From the NCBI GenBank assembly GCA_030141605.1, contig JAQGDQ010000185.1:351001-415000 (forward strand): a DNA stretch of 64,000 nt. The letters run 5' to 3'. The notes below the pieces were generated by a model. The model was given only the letters and a program-made list of their open reading frames with translations. It was not told where the DNA came from and did not search any database. The position numbers and the translations under genes were made by a program. The DNA is from Tubiluchus corallicola (lineage: Eukaryota > Priapulida > Priapulimorpha > Priapulimorphida > Tubiluchidae). This document shows positions 1-11,019 of the stretch, one piece after another. Positions within the stretch are counted from its first letter, which is position 1. Each line of letters starts with the position of its first letter.

Positions 1-1780
1 GTTACCTAACTGCATGTTCAAAAGTTTTATTTAGATAAACAAAAATGGATAACATGTACAATTAGGCCTAATGATTCATGTTCAAGATATTCAACTCTTT
101 CTTCTGTTCATGTAAAAATTTTTATTTGTTTTTGTCCTTATCTATCCTGTCCTTAATTAATTAATTTATTTTTGTATATTTATTTATTTATTGCGTAGTT
201 ATGCTTGCTTTACGTAATGCGTGCTGTAAGTTTAGGGTTAGTAAGATCATTTAATGTGTATTAAAATGAGTTAAGTGATTAATTCAAAAATGCGGTTAAT
301 TATAAAACATTAAAAGTTTGTTTGCTGGTTACCGAAGTTATCGATCAATCTAGCAGTTCAATAGATTATTAATTTTATTGTTCAGTCAGTCAGGCAGCTA
401 GTTGACTGTGTCAGCTAATAAATCAGACAGTAATTTGAACAGACATAAACTCAGCAGCCTTTGAGTAGTTCTCATACTTCGTCATAATCGGACCATTAAT
501 CAAAATAACCCGGCGTCGGTGATGGTTTTACAAATTTTTCTTACACCAAATTGATTGAGCTTTGTAACTGCTTTTGTGACAAAGCCGGTCACCGGCTTTA
601 TTATGATTAATGGTGGATTTTTATAAATTTGGTGGATTTTGTATTTTAATAGGACATTGTATTGAGTCTTTCTGACCTCATCACTATAACCGGTGTGTTT
701 TGAAACCATTCTCATTGATTCTAGCCCAAAGCAAATCAAAACTAAATTTAATGTAGGGGCGATTATTTCGACTACTCAGTACTAGAGTAGTAGCAGCAGC
801 AGTACAAGTATACTCTATTTTTCCTTTTTAAATTATTGACCATCATAATCAGGACCACACGTTTATATGCCTAATGAGTATAGAAATGCTTTATGGATGA
901 ATTCTTCCAAGTGAAGCTTGTTCCACTCCTTCCTATTACATACAATGTAAGTAATGTAATTAAGTAATGTTTACTTTCAAACTTGATTTTTTTTAATGAG
1001 AACTTTAATTGTAAGGTATTGTTGGACAATAAAATTTGCTGACGACACTACTACTGCTGCTGCTGCTGCTGTTACTGCTACAGCTTTTTAGTCCTACAGT
1101 CCTCCATTTAGTGAAGTTATTTTTATGTTTATCCAGAACATCCCCAGACACAGGACAGCCGTTTATAAATCCATTTTTATCGTGGTTTTCGTATCAGCTG
1201 ATTTTTTTGCCAAAAACTTTGTTTCAAGTGGAATATCAACAAGTCTTACTTGATATGGGATTTTGCAATAAAATCATTTTTCTTGCATGTATTTCACCAT
1301 CTTTCTCTGGACCCTTTTTAAATGTAAAAATACCATAAATGTATAAATTCTAAACTACGCCCATAATAAAAAGACCAAAAGATAGACACCCTGTATACGG
1401 GGTGTAATTTGTTTACATTGAAAATGGCGCAGGTTACAGAAAGAACGTATACAGTTGTATTGCAAGTCCTAGTTGATGTACTTTAAAACACTTTAAGTTT
1501 TTGACGCTACAACAATTATGACGTTGTCGCAATGATGTGATATATCACCACATGATAAACTGACATATTTGAGAGGTATAGTGTAATCTAACGGATATCA
1601 GCTCTGGGATCATTATATGTTTTCGACAAAGGGCTTGGTTATAAACTGCGGTCGGAGTCTACAAGTTTCGTATTCAAACAAAGTTACTTTATTGCTACAT
1701 TTTTTCAACTTGCTGAGGCATTAAAATTAATGTTTCGCTACTATACATTTGCCTCATTTTCAGCGGACTTTGTCGTATGC
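1..1780. other. Intergenic region upstream of ETHE1
   Basis: No gene is supported here. Open frames at 500-739 (-) and 1036-1338 (+) show no recognisable domain, no splice partners and, in the second, a CTG-repeat start. A short palindrome of the form CACCC..GGGTG lies near 1388-1406. An AATAAA at about 1268 could end an upstream transcript, but no exon can be tied to it. Confidence 0.6.
1042..1083. repeat. Trinucleotide microsatellite (CTA/CTG)n
   Basis: Short run of CTA then CTG triplets with minor interruptions. A second short CTG run lies at about 2068-2088 in ETHE1 intron 1. Confidence 0.9.
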
Positions 1781-1799
1781 TATAAAACACGCATGCGCA
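1781..1799 (+). promoter_or_regulatory. Candidate ETHE1 core promoter: TATA-like box plus NRF1-like site
   Basis: TATAAAA is seen at 1781-1787, followed directly by CGCATGCGCA at 1790-1799, which fits the core of the NRF1 recognition palindrome. The ETHE1 start codon is about 165 bp downstream. NRF1 is a known activator of nuclear genes for mitochondrial proteins, which would suit ETHE1. That functional link is inference from sequence only; the transcription start is not known. Confidence 0.4.
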
Positions 1800-1962
1800 G
1801 AGCTGATCTAAAATCACGCTAGCTGATTTTGTAGCGTAACTAGTTCCCTGCTGCCAAGGTGGTTAAAGTTTAAGAACACACACACTTTTGCTTGAGCTTC
1901 ATTTATGCAGCAATAGTTGTGAAGTTTTTCACATTTTGATCAAAACTTGACTAGCCTACATT

Positions 1963-4900
1963 ATGCAAAACAACGTAGAATCCAGTCCTGGACAGGGAAT
2001 CGTTTTTCGACAAGTACGTTGCTATTTTTTTCAAGTAAATTTGAAATAGCTATTGATTTCTTTGCATTCTGCTGCTGCTGCTGCAGCTGTAGACTACGTG
2101 TTGCAGTGAACGTAAAGCAGCTTTGCAGAAACTCACGAGAACGTTTCAAAACAACGCCAGCGAGTAGATATCTTTTGCTTTTTTAACGTTTTCAAAATTG
2201 GTTAGGCCTAAACTTAGACTGAAATTGTGCCTATGATTGTACAAAATCGCAGAAAACATCCTTTTTCTAGTTCTAATTTGTAAATTAAATTGGGCAATTG
2301 CAAATTAATTGTGATAATATGGCAACAGCTAAAGCTGTTTGGTGGTCGCGATGTGTGTTTAGTGATAGAAGTTAGGCAATACAGTGTCTAAGTATTAAAT
2401 GGATGGGAGACAGGCAAGGAAGTCCATTCTAGGGTGTTTTATTAGCCATATTCCAGCTGTTTGTCGCACTGAGGAGCATGTGTGCACATCCGAATGTGCT
2501 TAAATCAGTGTCTTACTTACCCAATAAGGTTCTTTTTATACGAGGTATCAGGTATGTTCCGGTCCTGCTACAACCATCAACGTCATAAGTAGCTGAGTAT
2601 TGAATGCCGAGTTGCCAAACTGTAGTGTATAAAAACAACTAAGTTTAAGGTACCAATGCAATTTGGAGGCGCTCTCTGTGACTTTTTGTGCCAGTCTCTT
2701 AACTCTACTAGCCAAAAACATACTGCAATTTTTATTACAGGCACTTAGAATTAGAATTACAGACAAATTAGAAGAGTGGAAATTGAGGTTCTGATCATAC
2801 AGTGCCCTCTGTGCTTGAATTATGAAATTTATTGATTATTTTTAACACTGTGTTTCAGTTGTACGAGGAAACGTCCTGGACATACTCGTATCTGATCGGG
2901 GACTTGGCGTCAAAAGAAGCCGTCATAATTGACCCAGTGTTTGAAACGGTATAATATTAATTTTTAAATAGTTAAAATTTTATTAATCATTATATCGCAG
3001 ATTTTGTAATAGTGACAGAGCGCAAGTTAGTGGAAGTGGAAGTCAAGACATATAGCATCTTTTATTTATTTTCGCAAGGTTCACAGCTCTGACCTCGATC
3101 TTAAGGAGCATGTACAATGCGTACTTTGGAACTAGACATTAACATTAACTTAAAGATGAAGAGACGTTATTACAACAAGCAATAACATTTGAAAATTTTA
3201 TAAAAACTTGTTACAGTAGTTGGAGTTGGTTTGGAAAGTATTGCCCTTTCTTAGGCCTGAAATGCAACTTTAAAAGCAGCAGGAATACTTTTTTCGGCTT
3301 AGCTCAGTACTTTTATGCACTTAACGAAACGAAGTTATTTTAATTATGCTTTCAGATTTGTAGATAAGCTTAATACGCGTCTTTGTATCGCTTCTGTAAG
3401 CTCATGCTTGTTTTTATTAGTTTTTGTAACAATTGTTGTAATTTTAGTCAGTGATAATAGTTCCTATGTGAACTAATGTTTTATGTACCTCAAAATCAAC
3501 TTTAAATAAACTACTTATTTACTTACTTACTTTTGGAACTACCTTTAATAAAAATCACAGCAAAACATTCTAGCAGAAACGAAAACAAAAATGTTTTGTA
3601 CTTTCTACGGTAGCAAAATAAGCCATTTGTATTTTAAGCTATTGTAAGTTATCAATTTTAAGTACGTTTACGTAACATCCGGATGCGTATGCGTTTTTGG
3701 TGGTGCGGAATAGATAAAATTAGTTTATATTGTTTTCAATGCATCCCTTTATGGAGCCTCCGTGTGCATTATTCTTTTTCTGCAGTTATTCGTATTGATT
3801 TTTTTCCTCAAGAGGAAAACGCGTAGCATCTGCATCCAGATGACACGCAAATGTCACTTTAGCTGTCTTTGTTTTTATAATTCTGTTTTTAAGTTTTCTC
3901 CATAGAAACTTCAAGATTGTAAAAACTTGTACCTAAATTTTATTTTAGATATATTTTACAATTGTTCAGTGTGTGGAGATGTTGAATCATGTAGTGGGCA
4001 TACAAATAAGTTTTATAATCTTACACTGGTGCCTCTTTGGCGAAGGTGATACGAAAATTTCAACTCTTTCATATGTACAGATACCCTACAGTTGCTACAC
4101 TATATACAATGTCTGCCTGTAGGATTTTACTTTACCAAAATAGAGTCTTGTGTTATCGTTTGTGAGATTTGTACATACTGACAGCGTTTAGTTTGAACAG
4201 TATAAGATATAAAATTCCGGTAATCTGATAACACAAGACATGTATAAATCATTTATACTACCAATATGGTTATGTATAAAAGTGATGTATTATATCTGTA
4301 GGTCGACAGAGACGAAGAGCAGATAAAGGCCCTTGGATTGAACCTTATCTACGCAAGTTCGTATATATTATGTATACATTACGTTCGTTTATGTATACTT
4401 AGTATTTTCTTTCAGCCTTTCTGCAAGCATATTGACTTGTAGATGCGTGAGTCTCTCACATAAGATGCCTAACTCACGCTCTCACACTTAATAATCGCAC
4501 GCACTCTCAATTTTTACACGTACGTAACGCAAGTGTTATTTGTGTCTACTAATAAATTGTTAGCCGGCAAATTTCATTGGTTTCCAATATCACGTTGTGC
4601 ACAAAAATTAGGCCTGCTACCTGCTCAAAGAAGTACCGGAGACTAATGTGCTCCTAGCACGTTTCATAAACGAAACGTGTATTAATTATTTGATTATACT
4701 AAATACTAATATTAATTAATAGTGAGTGCTCGATTACTTGATTAATACTAATACTTCATTTTTGTATTATCAGTGACAAGCCTTACCAATTTTTTGACAA
4801 TCCAAAATGTTAGACCTACTACTGGTTATATTACGCTACTTTTATTTTTTAATAGATTACAACATTAAATATTTTATGAGAAATGTATCTGCGTAATTAT

Positions 4901-7900
4901 AATGATTTATTGAGAAGTCTTATTGCTATGGACAAATTATATGGATATTTCCTTAGTGTGTCCGTATCTGTCTCATTTGTTCTTATCAATTATTATTAAT
5001 AATTTAAGTGCAAAACATTTAAAATTTGTATTGTTAATTTTTTTGCCTTTGCAATTTTGACCTATCTGTGCCAGTAAGTGTCTATTTATGTAATTCCATA
5101 ACTTGTGATTATTTTATTGTTGTACCTGCAGTCAGGGCTGGTTTATAACCTTTTGGGGCTCCTAGGCTAATGAAATTATGGTGCACCGTTTAATTTGCTC
5201 GTACTCGTCTCGAATATGTCTCGTTTTTTACTTGTGATATATATTTTTGCAACATTTGCTTAGCTGGTGCCCCATGTTTCAAATAAAGGGTTTCAAAGAG
5301 GGGCCTTTATCTCAAATAAAGGGCCTCAAACAAGGGTCCTTTGTGTCTCAAATAGAAGGCCTCAAACAGAGATCTTTTAACTCAAATAAAGAACCACTTT
5401 AAAATTGGATTTTCAGACTTCCTGACCTCCTTTTTTAAAGTCAGCAATGCAAAGTATGGCCCCCAAGCTTGAGGGGCTCTAGGCTGAAGCCTATAGGGCA
5501 TTTCTACCTATACTAGCCATACCTGCTGTACTAACCGCAAGGAGACGGTATCTTAAGTCATATTTATGCTGAAAATGCTTTTTAATCTTCCCAGCTGCAT
5601 CAAAACTTTTAAGTAACCGTCTATCAAAATTGCAAGTGAAGTTTGTTTCATTTCCATTTAGTATATCATCTTAGTAAATACTTAGTAAAAACCATTTCAA
5701 AAAAATGCAGTGTATCACTGTGAATGTTGAATATGCTAAGTAAACAGCTACAAAAAACTGTCGCTTATTTAAATAAGAAAGTGATGTATCATTGCTAATG
5801 TAAACCATTGTGAGTAACCAACTATAAAAAGCCACAGCGTCTATATTTTATTCTCACAAAAAGTATTTTTATTGTGAATACACGTTATTCTAACGCAATT
5901 AAACTTTTCAGAGTGTAACACAATTCAGAGTAAGTGAGCTGTTTTTACTGTGAAAAGACTATTTTAGTACTAATTTATGTGTTCTGGCTTTACATTTACA
6001 GTGATTAAATAAGCCTAACCTAGTTTTAGGAACAAACTCAATATGAGTAAACTATTTTAAAGTAAACCATTCTAGTATGAACAAACGTTGTTCATTGAGC
6101 AAACCGCGTTACTTGTGAGGAAACCATTTATGTTTAAATTTAAATTTGTTACACACCCCAAATAAAAAGTAAACAATATACATTAAAATATATACATATA
6201 CATACACACATGTATATCATATAAAAAAAACATGCAATACACTTTAAAATATGTACACACGTAAAAAGCAACATAATTATGAGTGCGGTTTTGGGTAGAC
6301 ACAAAGAGTTATTGTGGGGAGACACATTTGCCTGTTAAATACTAAAAAACATTTAGATTGACATAATTTAATCGCTGTTTTTGAATGTTTAATTTGTCTT
6401 TTCTTAGTAAACCGTTTAGCACAGGAGTGAAAAAGATAGCATAAAATGTAGGCCCTACTTAGTACAAAATTGTGCTGAGTAAGTGCAGTGGCTGCGAGTC
6501 AAACCGCTTGATAGGAGTAAACTGCTTCACCATGGGTAGAACTAAATATTTCGCAAGAAAAAAATCTGTTTGTCATTAGTAAGCCATTTAGCACAGGATA
6601 TAAGAAGTAAGCATAAAATGTAGGCCCTACTTTGTACAAAATTGTCCTGAGCAAGCACAGTTGCTGCGTTAGATAGGAATAAACTGTCTCAGCATTGGTA
6701 CGACTCAATATTTTGTTGTTTTTAGTAAACACTCATGTCCATGCTGACCATATCACTGGCAGTGGCAAGCTGAAGAGGAGGTTCCCAGGATGCAAGAGCG
6801 TACTAGGAGCAAAGAGTGGCGGAAAGGCAGATAAATATGTGAAAAACGGCGAAATTCTTAAATTTGGAAAACAGGTGTGTCAGACATTTTTGCCTAAAAC
6901 AGTATGACTTGCTGCTTTGCTTTGTTTTGTTCAGCAAAGTTAAATGGAAACTGTAAATTAGTAAACAAAGATAAAATCTGGCGGTCTAAGTTTATTTTAG
7001 AAGCCGTTGCAGTGTGAAACAGCGATCACGAATAGTTTTTAAACACAGACTGATTGTGCATTTGTAATAGATTTAGTCTGGTGCTAATAGTTGTGCACAG
7101 AACAGCTAAGTTTGTTTGTTTAAATGTAGATGGCAGCACGTACTACTGTGGTGACACCAGCAGCTGCAATTAATGCCATACCTATAGCTATGAACGTTGT
7201 AGTTATAATTGATTATCTTGATTTGATTTTATTCAGGATAAAAATTTTATGAAACGGATGTCTAATTTAACATTATACCTGCCAGCTATAGAGATTAAAG
7301 TTAAACGAAAATTCATAAATGTTATTAAAACGACATAAATCTTAGAGTTTCGTAAAAAAAACGTGGCATTGAAATTACAGAGTAATACAGATTGTATTTC
7401 TTTTTCAGAAACTGGAATGCAGATCAACACCAGGTCATACTAATGGTAGGTCACTCTTAACTATAATCTGCCGTTAATTCGAATGTGTAGGTCTATTACT
7501 AGTCTGCCTTCTCAATGTCTTGCAATAGACACAATGAGCAATTGATCGATGATGATCAAGGCTGGTAGTACGGCACGGTACGGTACTTGATTATGCTACG
7601 GTAGAAAAAATTTCTTAAAAGTACGGTACGAAATTACAGTACGGTATAGTACCAAATTACGGTATTTTTCGTACCTTTTTCGTACATTTATCACAATTTA
7701 AACAATAGTATTACATATGTATTACTATTGTTTTACTGTGCCTTTATCGCACAATTTCCGTACCATTTTAATAAGCTTCTTGAAACGTTTTTATTGGTCA
7801 GCAAATCACAACGAGGACTTGCTTTGCCTCTTGGGTGGGCACTTATTGTTTTCCCCTAATTAACATAGAACACGCGCGAACAAAACGGCTAGATCAGTTC

Positions 7901-10900
7901 GCTTTGGATGCAAAAGCCGAAACTTGTTTAGATGCACCACTTGTCATTTCCCCTAATTTCCTTACCTTTATTGTTGTTTTACATATACAAATTGGATATA
8001 TTGCTTACTACCTTTGACACTTATTCATAACGCCACTGCTATTTCTGAGAATTGTATAGGAATGTATTGCCGTCCACTGTAAAAATGGCTCGATAAGAAA
8101 TTACACTTTTTTCCTGTGTCATTTTTACCTGTGCCGTTTTTACCTACATTCATTCTCATTTCAAAAAACAATCTGCGTGGCTTGAATGCAACATCTGAGT
8201 TAAAGATTTGCTTTGCCAACGAAGGAAATTCGAGACGTACCAACCTAATACGTTAACCTGCGTAACTTACTGGTATAGTTAAAAATGTTTTAGGCAGGAT
8301 ACTAAATTTGAATCATCATTAAATATTTGTCGCTAGTTAGCACATAATTTAAGACAAACAGTAAAATCTAGTTAATGACCGTAACTCATAGCGTCTGCCA
8401 CAAAATTATTTATTAAGAAAAAGTAGCTCAGAGTAAATTCATATCTCGTGTATAATTTCATGTACCTTTTGTAACCTAAAATAATTAGTATGGAATTTCA
8501 AGCAGCAGTTCTGTTTTCATAGTGTGCTTAAATTCATAACAGTAATTGATAAACTTATCATTTTCACGATTAACTTTTATGCCACTCTTTATCTTTTTAT
8601 AAAGGATGGTGGTGGTGGCGGCGGTGGTGATGTTGATGACGATGATGAAAACCGTAATAATTTTCGTGCTTTCCTTGACCAAACCTTTTTCATAACTGCA
8701 TACTCCTGCTCTACCACTGCTTTGGTTCTGTCTGAAATATAGGACCTGCATGTTTTTCCTCCATAAACCTATTTTTCCTGGCATTTTTGGATAAGTGAAT
8801 AACAGAGTAGTCGCATTGTGTGTTTAGCGACTAAAGCTAAGCAATGCCAAGGCTGACCAGTGAATGGGTTGGTGACTACCTGGATCAATATTCGTTCTGA
8901 ACAGGTGTTCGTAAACCATATAAAATCTTGCTGTCTGAATGTCTAAAAGATCTCTCGGTCAGATTAGAATGTTGTCCTTAATAGTGAGCTGGATCCTGCC
9001 ACAAAGCTCCCACATAAAGTAGATACCGCCATTGAATGCTGGCTTTCGAAGTGATGGCAGTATAAAACATTGTGTAATTTTCAAAAGAGTCCGTCTTTTG
9101 TCGGCTTCTGTGCCACAATAGCTTTTCTTCAAAACCTTTGATCTTGTCAAGTATTTTATATGTTTGGTTAATCGATTATTATCAATGAACTCATTTTTTC
9201 TTATTTTTACTTTATCCCTAATTGTAAGCGGCCTTAAGCAATTTTTGTGAAAAATGATATTCCGGCAGCTATATAAGAGCATTGTGTCATATATGTTTTG
9301 GATAACTTACGTTCATAACCTTATATATAAACGCTTTTTATCTGACTTAATATCGAGACTGTTTTACTCATAGTGTTTGCCTTTCTCGCAGCCAAACTCA
9401 AACTCGGCTAATATTGGTTACAAAATTCTATTGAAATTTTTTGTTACTTTTTTAGGATGCACAACGTTTGTACTAAAAGAACACAACATGGCATTTACTG
9501 GAGATACCCTGCTAATCAGAGCTTGCGGCAGAACAGACTTTCAAGAGGGGAGTTCAGACACTCTTTATGAGTCCATATGGTATCAGATTATGACCTTGCC
9601 TCAGCACACAAGATTGTATCCTGGCCATGATTATAAAGGTATAATGAATCATCCTTACGGAAGACGTACCAGAAAATAACAATCTAATTGCATTGCTTTT
9701 TTAATTGAACATCAAATCCCTGCTTTTAGCATTTCGTAGGCAAATAATTAAATTGATGAAATAACCCAAATTAGCCATTGTCAAAAGCGTTAAAAAATAA
9801 AAAAATTCTTGCTATATTTTTAAGCATTTGCGTCCTACCGAGGAAGCAAGTCACTGCTTATGGGAGGTTTTGTAAATGTAAACTGTACGATTATAATGAA
9901 ATAACTATACCATGATATCAATGACAGTTATAAAATACGTTCATCTATGTTAAAAACTTTTTAAAGATTTTGTTTTTCCTTTCTTCGTCATTATTTCATT
10001 CGTTCGTTCGTTTGTTCGTTTGTTTGTTTGTTTATTTACTCATTCATTCATTCATTCATTCATTCATTCATTCACTCATCCGTTCATTCGTTTATTTATT
10101 TATTCATTCATTCACTCGTTCATTCGTACATACATTCACTCATTCATTTGTTTGTTCATGCATTCATTCGTTAATTAATTAATTCATTTATTGATTCATC
10201 TGATTAATCGCTCAGTCAATTATTAAATTCCTTCATTATTTTTTTCGTAAATGAGTTTGTTTTGAGGAAGTGTCATAATTTTTTGAACTGTTTTCTTTTT
10301 TCTCAGTCAGATAATGTCGCATCTGCTCAAAGTCTGCTTTCAATTTTATTTTGCTTAAATTTTTGTATGGCATTGAAAAGGGTTATTTTTCTTTTTGTTT
10401 TATATTTTTCCATGCAACTTTCCTGAAATACTTTTCCAAATATGTGATTACTTAGATTAAAAATTTAATAAATTTTTATTAATTTTTCTACCTGTAGGCA
10501 GAACATGGACAACTGTAGAGGAGGAAAAACGTCTGAATCCTCGGATTACTAAAAAGAAAGCAGAGTTTATCAGAATTATGGAAAACCTCAACCTTCCCTA
10601 TCCAAAAAAATTAGGTATTTGTGATTAACTGAAAAAAATTTGACCCTATTTCAGTATTTCACTGAAGCTGCACCTACATTATCAAAACAGAACGAAACGA
10701 TGTACTGCAGGGAACAATTCTAGGCCTCAAATTTATTAAATGACTGTATTAAGTTCAGTTACGTTGCCTTATGCATTATTTGTGCAGTAATAAACAATCG
10801 AATATGAATTGTTTTTCAGCCATATCTCTACCAGCTAACAAGGAGGATGGACTTGCTAAACTTCCAGACAACTACAAATTGGATGAGCCTTTTAAAACGA

Positions 10901-10908
10901 AAATGTAG
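1963..10908 (+). CDS. ETHE1: ETHE1 persulfide dioxygenase (8 exons)
   Basis: Mononuclear-iron sulfur dioxygenase of the metallo-beta-lactamase fold. It oxidises glutathione persulfide to sulfite in mitochondrial sulfide detoxification. Coding exons: 1963-2013, 2859-2948, 4302-4356, 6726-6874, 7409-7445, 9456-9638, 10498-10614, 10820-10908. They sum to 771 nt, or 256 aa (human about 254), and all introns are GT..AG with matching phases. Visible motifs are HVHADH at residues 69-74, TPGHTNG with His125 and FTGD with Asp144. His69/His125/Asp144 correspond to the iron ligands, and Arg153 lies in the conserved CGRTDF segment. Exon 1 encodes 17 residues ending IVFRQ, which joins LYEETSW like the vertebrate junction; an in-frame TGA at 1948-1950 supports this start. 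The N-terminus is about 10 residues shorter than human and is not a clear mitochondrial presequence. Introns hold many repeats, listed separately. Confidence 0.93.
2345..2460 (+). repeat. 5S rRNA-derived SINE-like element, copy 1
   Basis: In ETHE1 intron 1. Positions 2365-2420 resemble the 5S rRNA internal control region: an A-box-like GAAGTTAGGCAA, then AAATGGATGGGAGAC matching the C-box. The downstream part (GGGTGTTTTATTAGCCATAT and on to CAGCTG) is shared with the copy at 33380. The family assignment is by eye. Confidence 0.5.
3135..3531 (+). mobile_element. 5'-truncated non-LTR retrotransposon remnant with target-site duplication
   Basis: In ETHE1 intron 2. The 397-bp segment is flanked by a perfect 10-bp direct repeat TTTGGAACTA at 3125-3134 and 3532-3541. 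It ends in AAATAAA and a TTAC-rich tail, as in LINE 3' ends. A decayed frame around 3250-3370 (…[10 protein letters not shown]…) loosely resembles the region after the reverse transcriptase domain. The insertion is well supported by the duplication; the clade is not determined. Confidence 0.55.
5133..5525. mobile_element. hAT-like non-autonomous DNA element
   Basis: In ETHE1 intron 3. It starts CAGGGCTGG and ends CCATACCTG, imperfect inverted termini of hAT character, with GGGGCTC(C)TAGGCT near both ends as in many hAT relics I know. No convincing 8-bp target duplication is visible. The middle is occupied by a short tandem array (separate entry). No transposase is present. Confidence 0.45.
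5277..5400. repeat. Tandem repeat, 34-36 bp unit
   Basis: Four unit starts of the form (C/T)TCAAATA(A/G)A(A/G)GG at 5277, 5311, 5347 and 5381. The units carry CCTCAAACA and CCTTT blocks. The array lies inside the hAT-like element. Confidence 0.75.
6403..6725. repeat. Diverged 172-bp tandem duplication ending at ETHE1 exon 4
   Basis: Two copies begin TTAGTAAACCGTTTAGCAC (about 6404) and TTAGTAAGCCATTTAGCAC (about 6576). TTTAGCACAGG recurs at 6415 and 6587, and GCATAAAATGTAGGCCCTAC at 6439 and 6611, both offset by 172. Copy 2 has a deletion of about 10 bp toward its end. The next TTAGTAAAC, at 6722, is the exon 4 splice acceptor itself. Looser relatives of AGTAAACCATT occur back to about 5690. 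Confidence 0.8.
7566..7770. repeat. GTACGGTA-rich degenerate repeat
   Basis: In ETHE1 intron 5. Variants of TACGGTAC, CGGTACGG and CGTAC recur at irregular spacing between about 7568 and 7690, with an isolated CCGTACC near 7758. CG-containing words are otherwise sparse here, so the cluster stands out. No known element is recognised. Confidence 0.5.
8604..8650. repeat. GGT/GAT trinucleotide microsatellite
   Basis: Run of GGT, GGC and GAT triplets in ETHE1 intron 5. It generates spurious open frames on both strands. Confidence 0.85.
8811..8935 (+). repeat. 5S rRNA-derived SINE-like element, copy 2
   Basis: In ETHE1 intron 5. Positions 8834-8883 align without gaps to the 5S internal control region. 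AAGCTAAGCA is exact, and GACTACCTGG matches GACCGCCTGG. It is preceded by TTGTGTGTTTAGCGA, a leader shared with copy 1 (TGTGTGTTTAGTGA). The body after TTCGTTCTGA is weakly shared with copy 3. Confidence 0.55.
9995..10200. repeat. Degenerate (TTCA/TTCG/TTTG)n tetranucleotide repeat
   Basis: In ETHE1 intron 6. Long TTCN tetranucleotide tract mixing TTCG, TTTG, TTTA and TTCA. It translates as repetitive His/Ser/Phe frames that are not genes. Confidence 0.9.
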
Positions 10909-11013
10909 TTTAATTTTTTTCGAGAACTTGTTATTAACTATATATACTAGCATTGTTGTATTTACTGTGATAATGATAAAACTATTTGTTAATTGCACAA
11001 AATTTGCTGTAAT

Positions 11014-11019
11014 AATAAA
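11014..11019 (+). terminator. ETHE1 polyadenylation signal candidate
   Basis: AATAAA about 105 bp after the ETHE1 stop. A second AATAAA lies at 11329-11334. Which one is used is unknown. Confidence 0.45.

Noticed and set aside
500-739. 79-codon minus-strand frame
   Set aside because: No domain, no supporting promoter or splice signals, and a length expected by chance.
1036-1338. 100-codon plus-strand frame
   Set aside because: Begins in a CTG repeat, has no recognisable domain and no clear splice partner.
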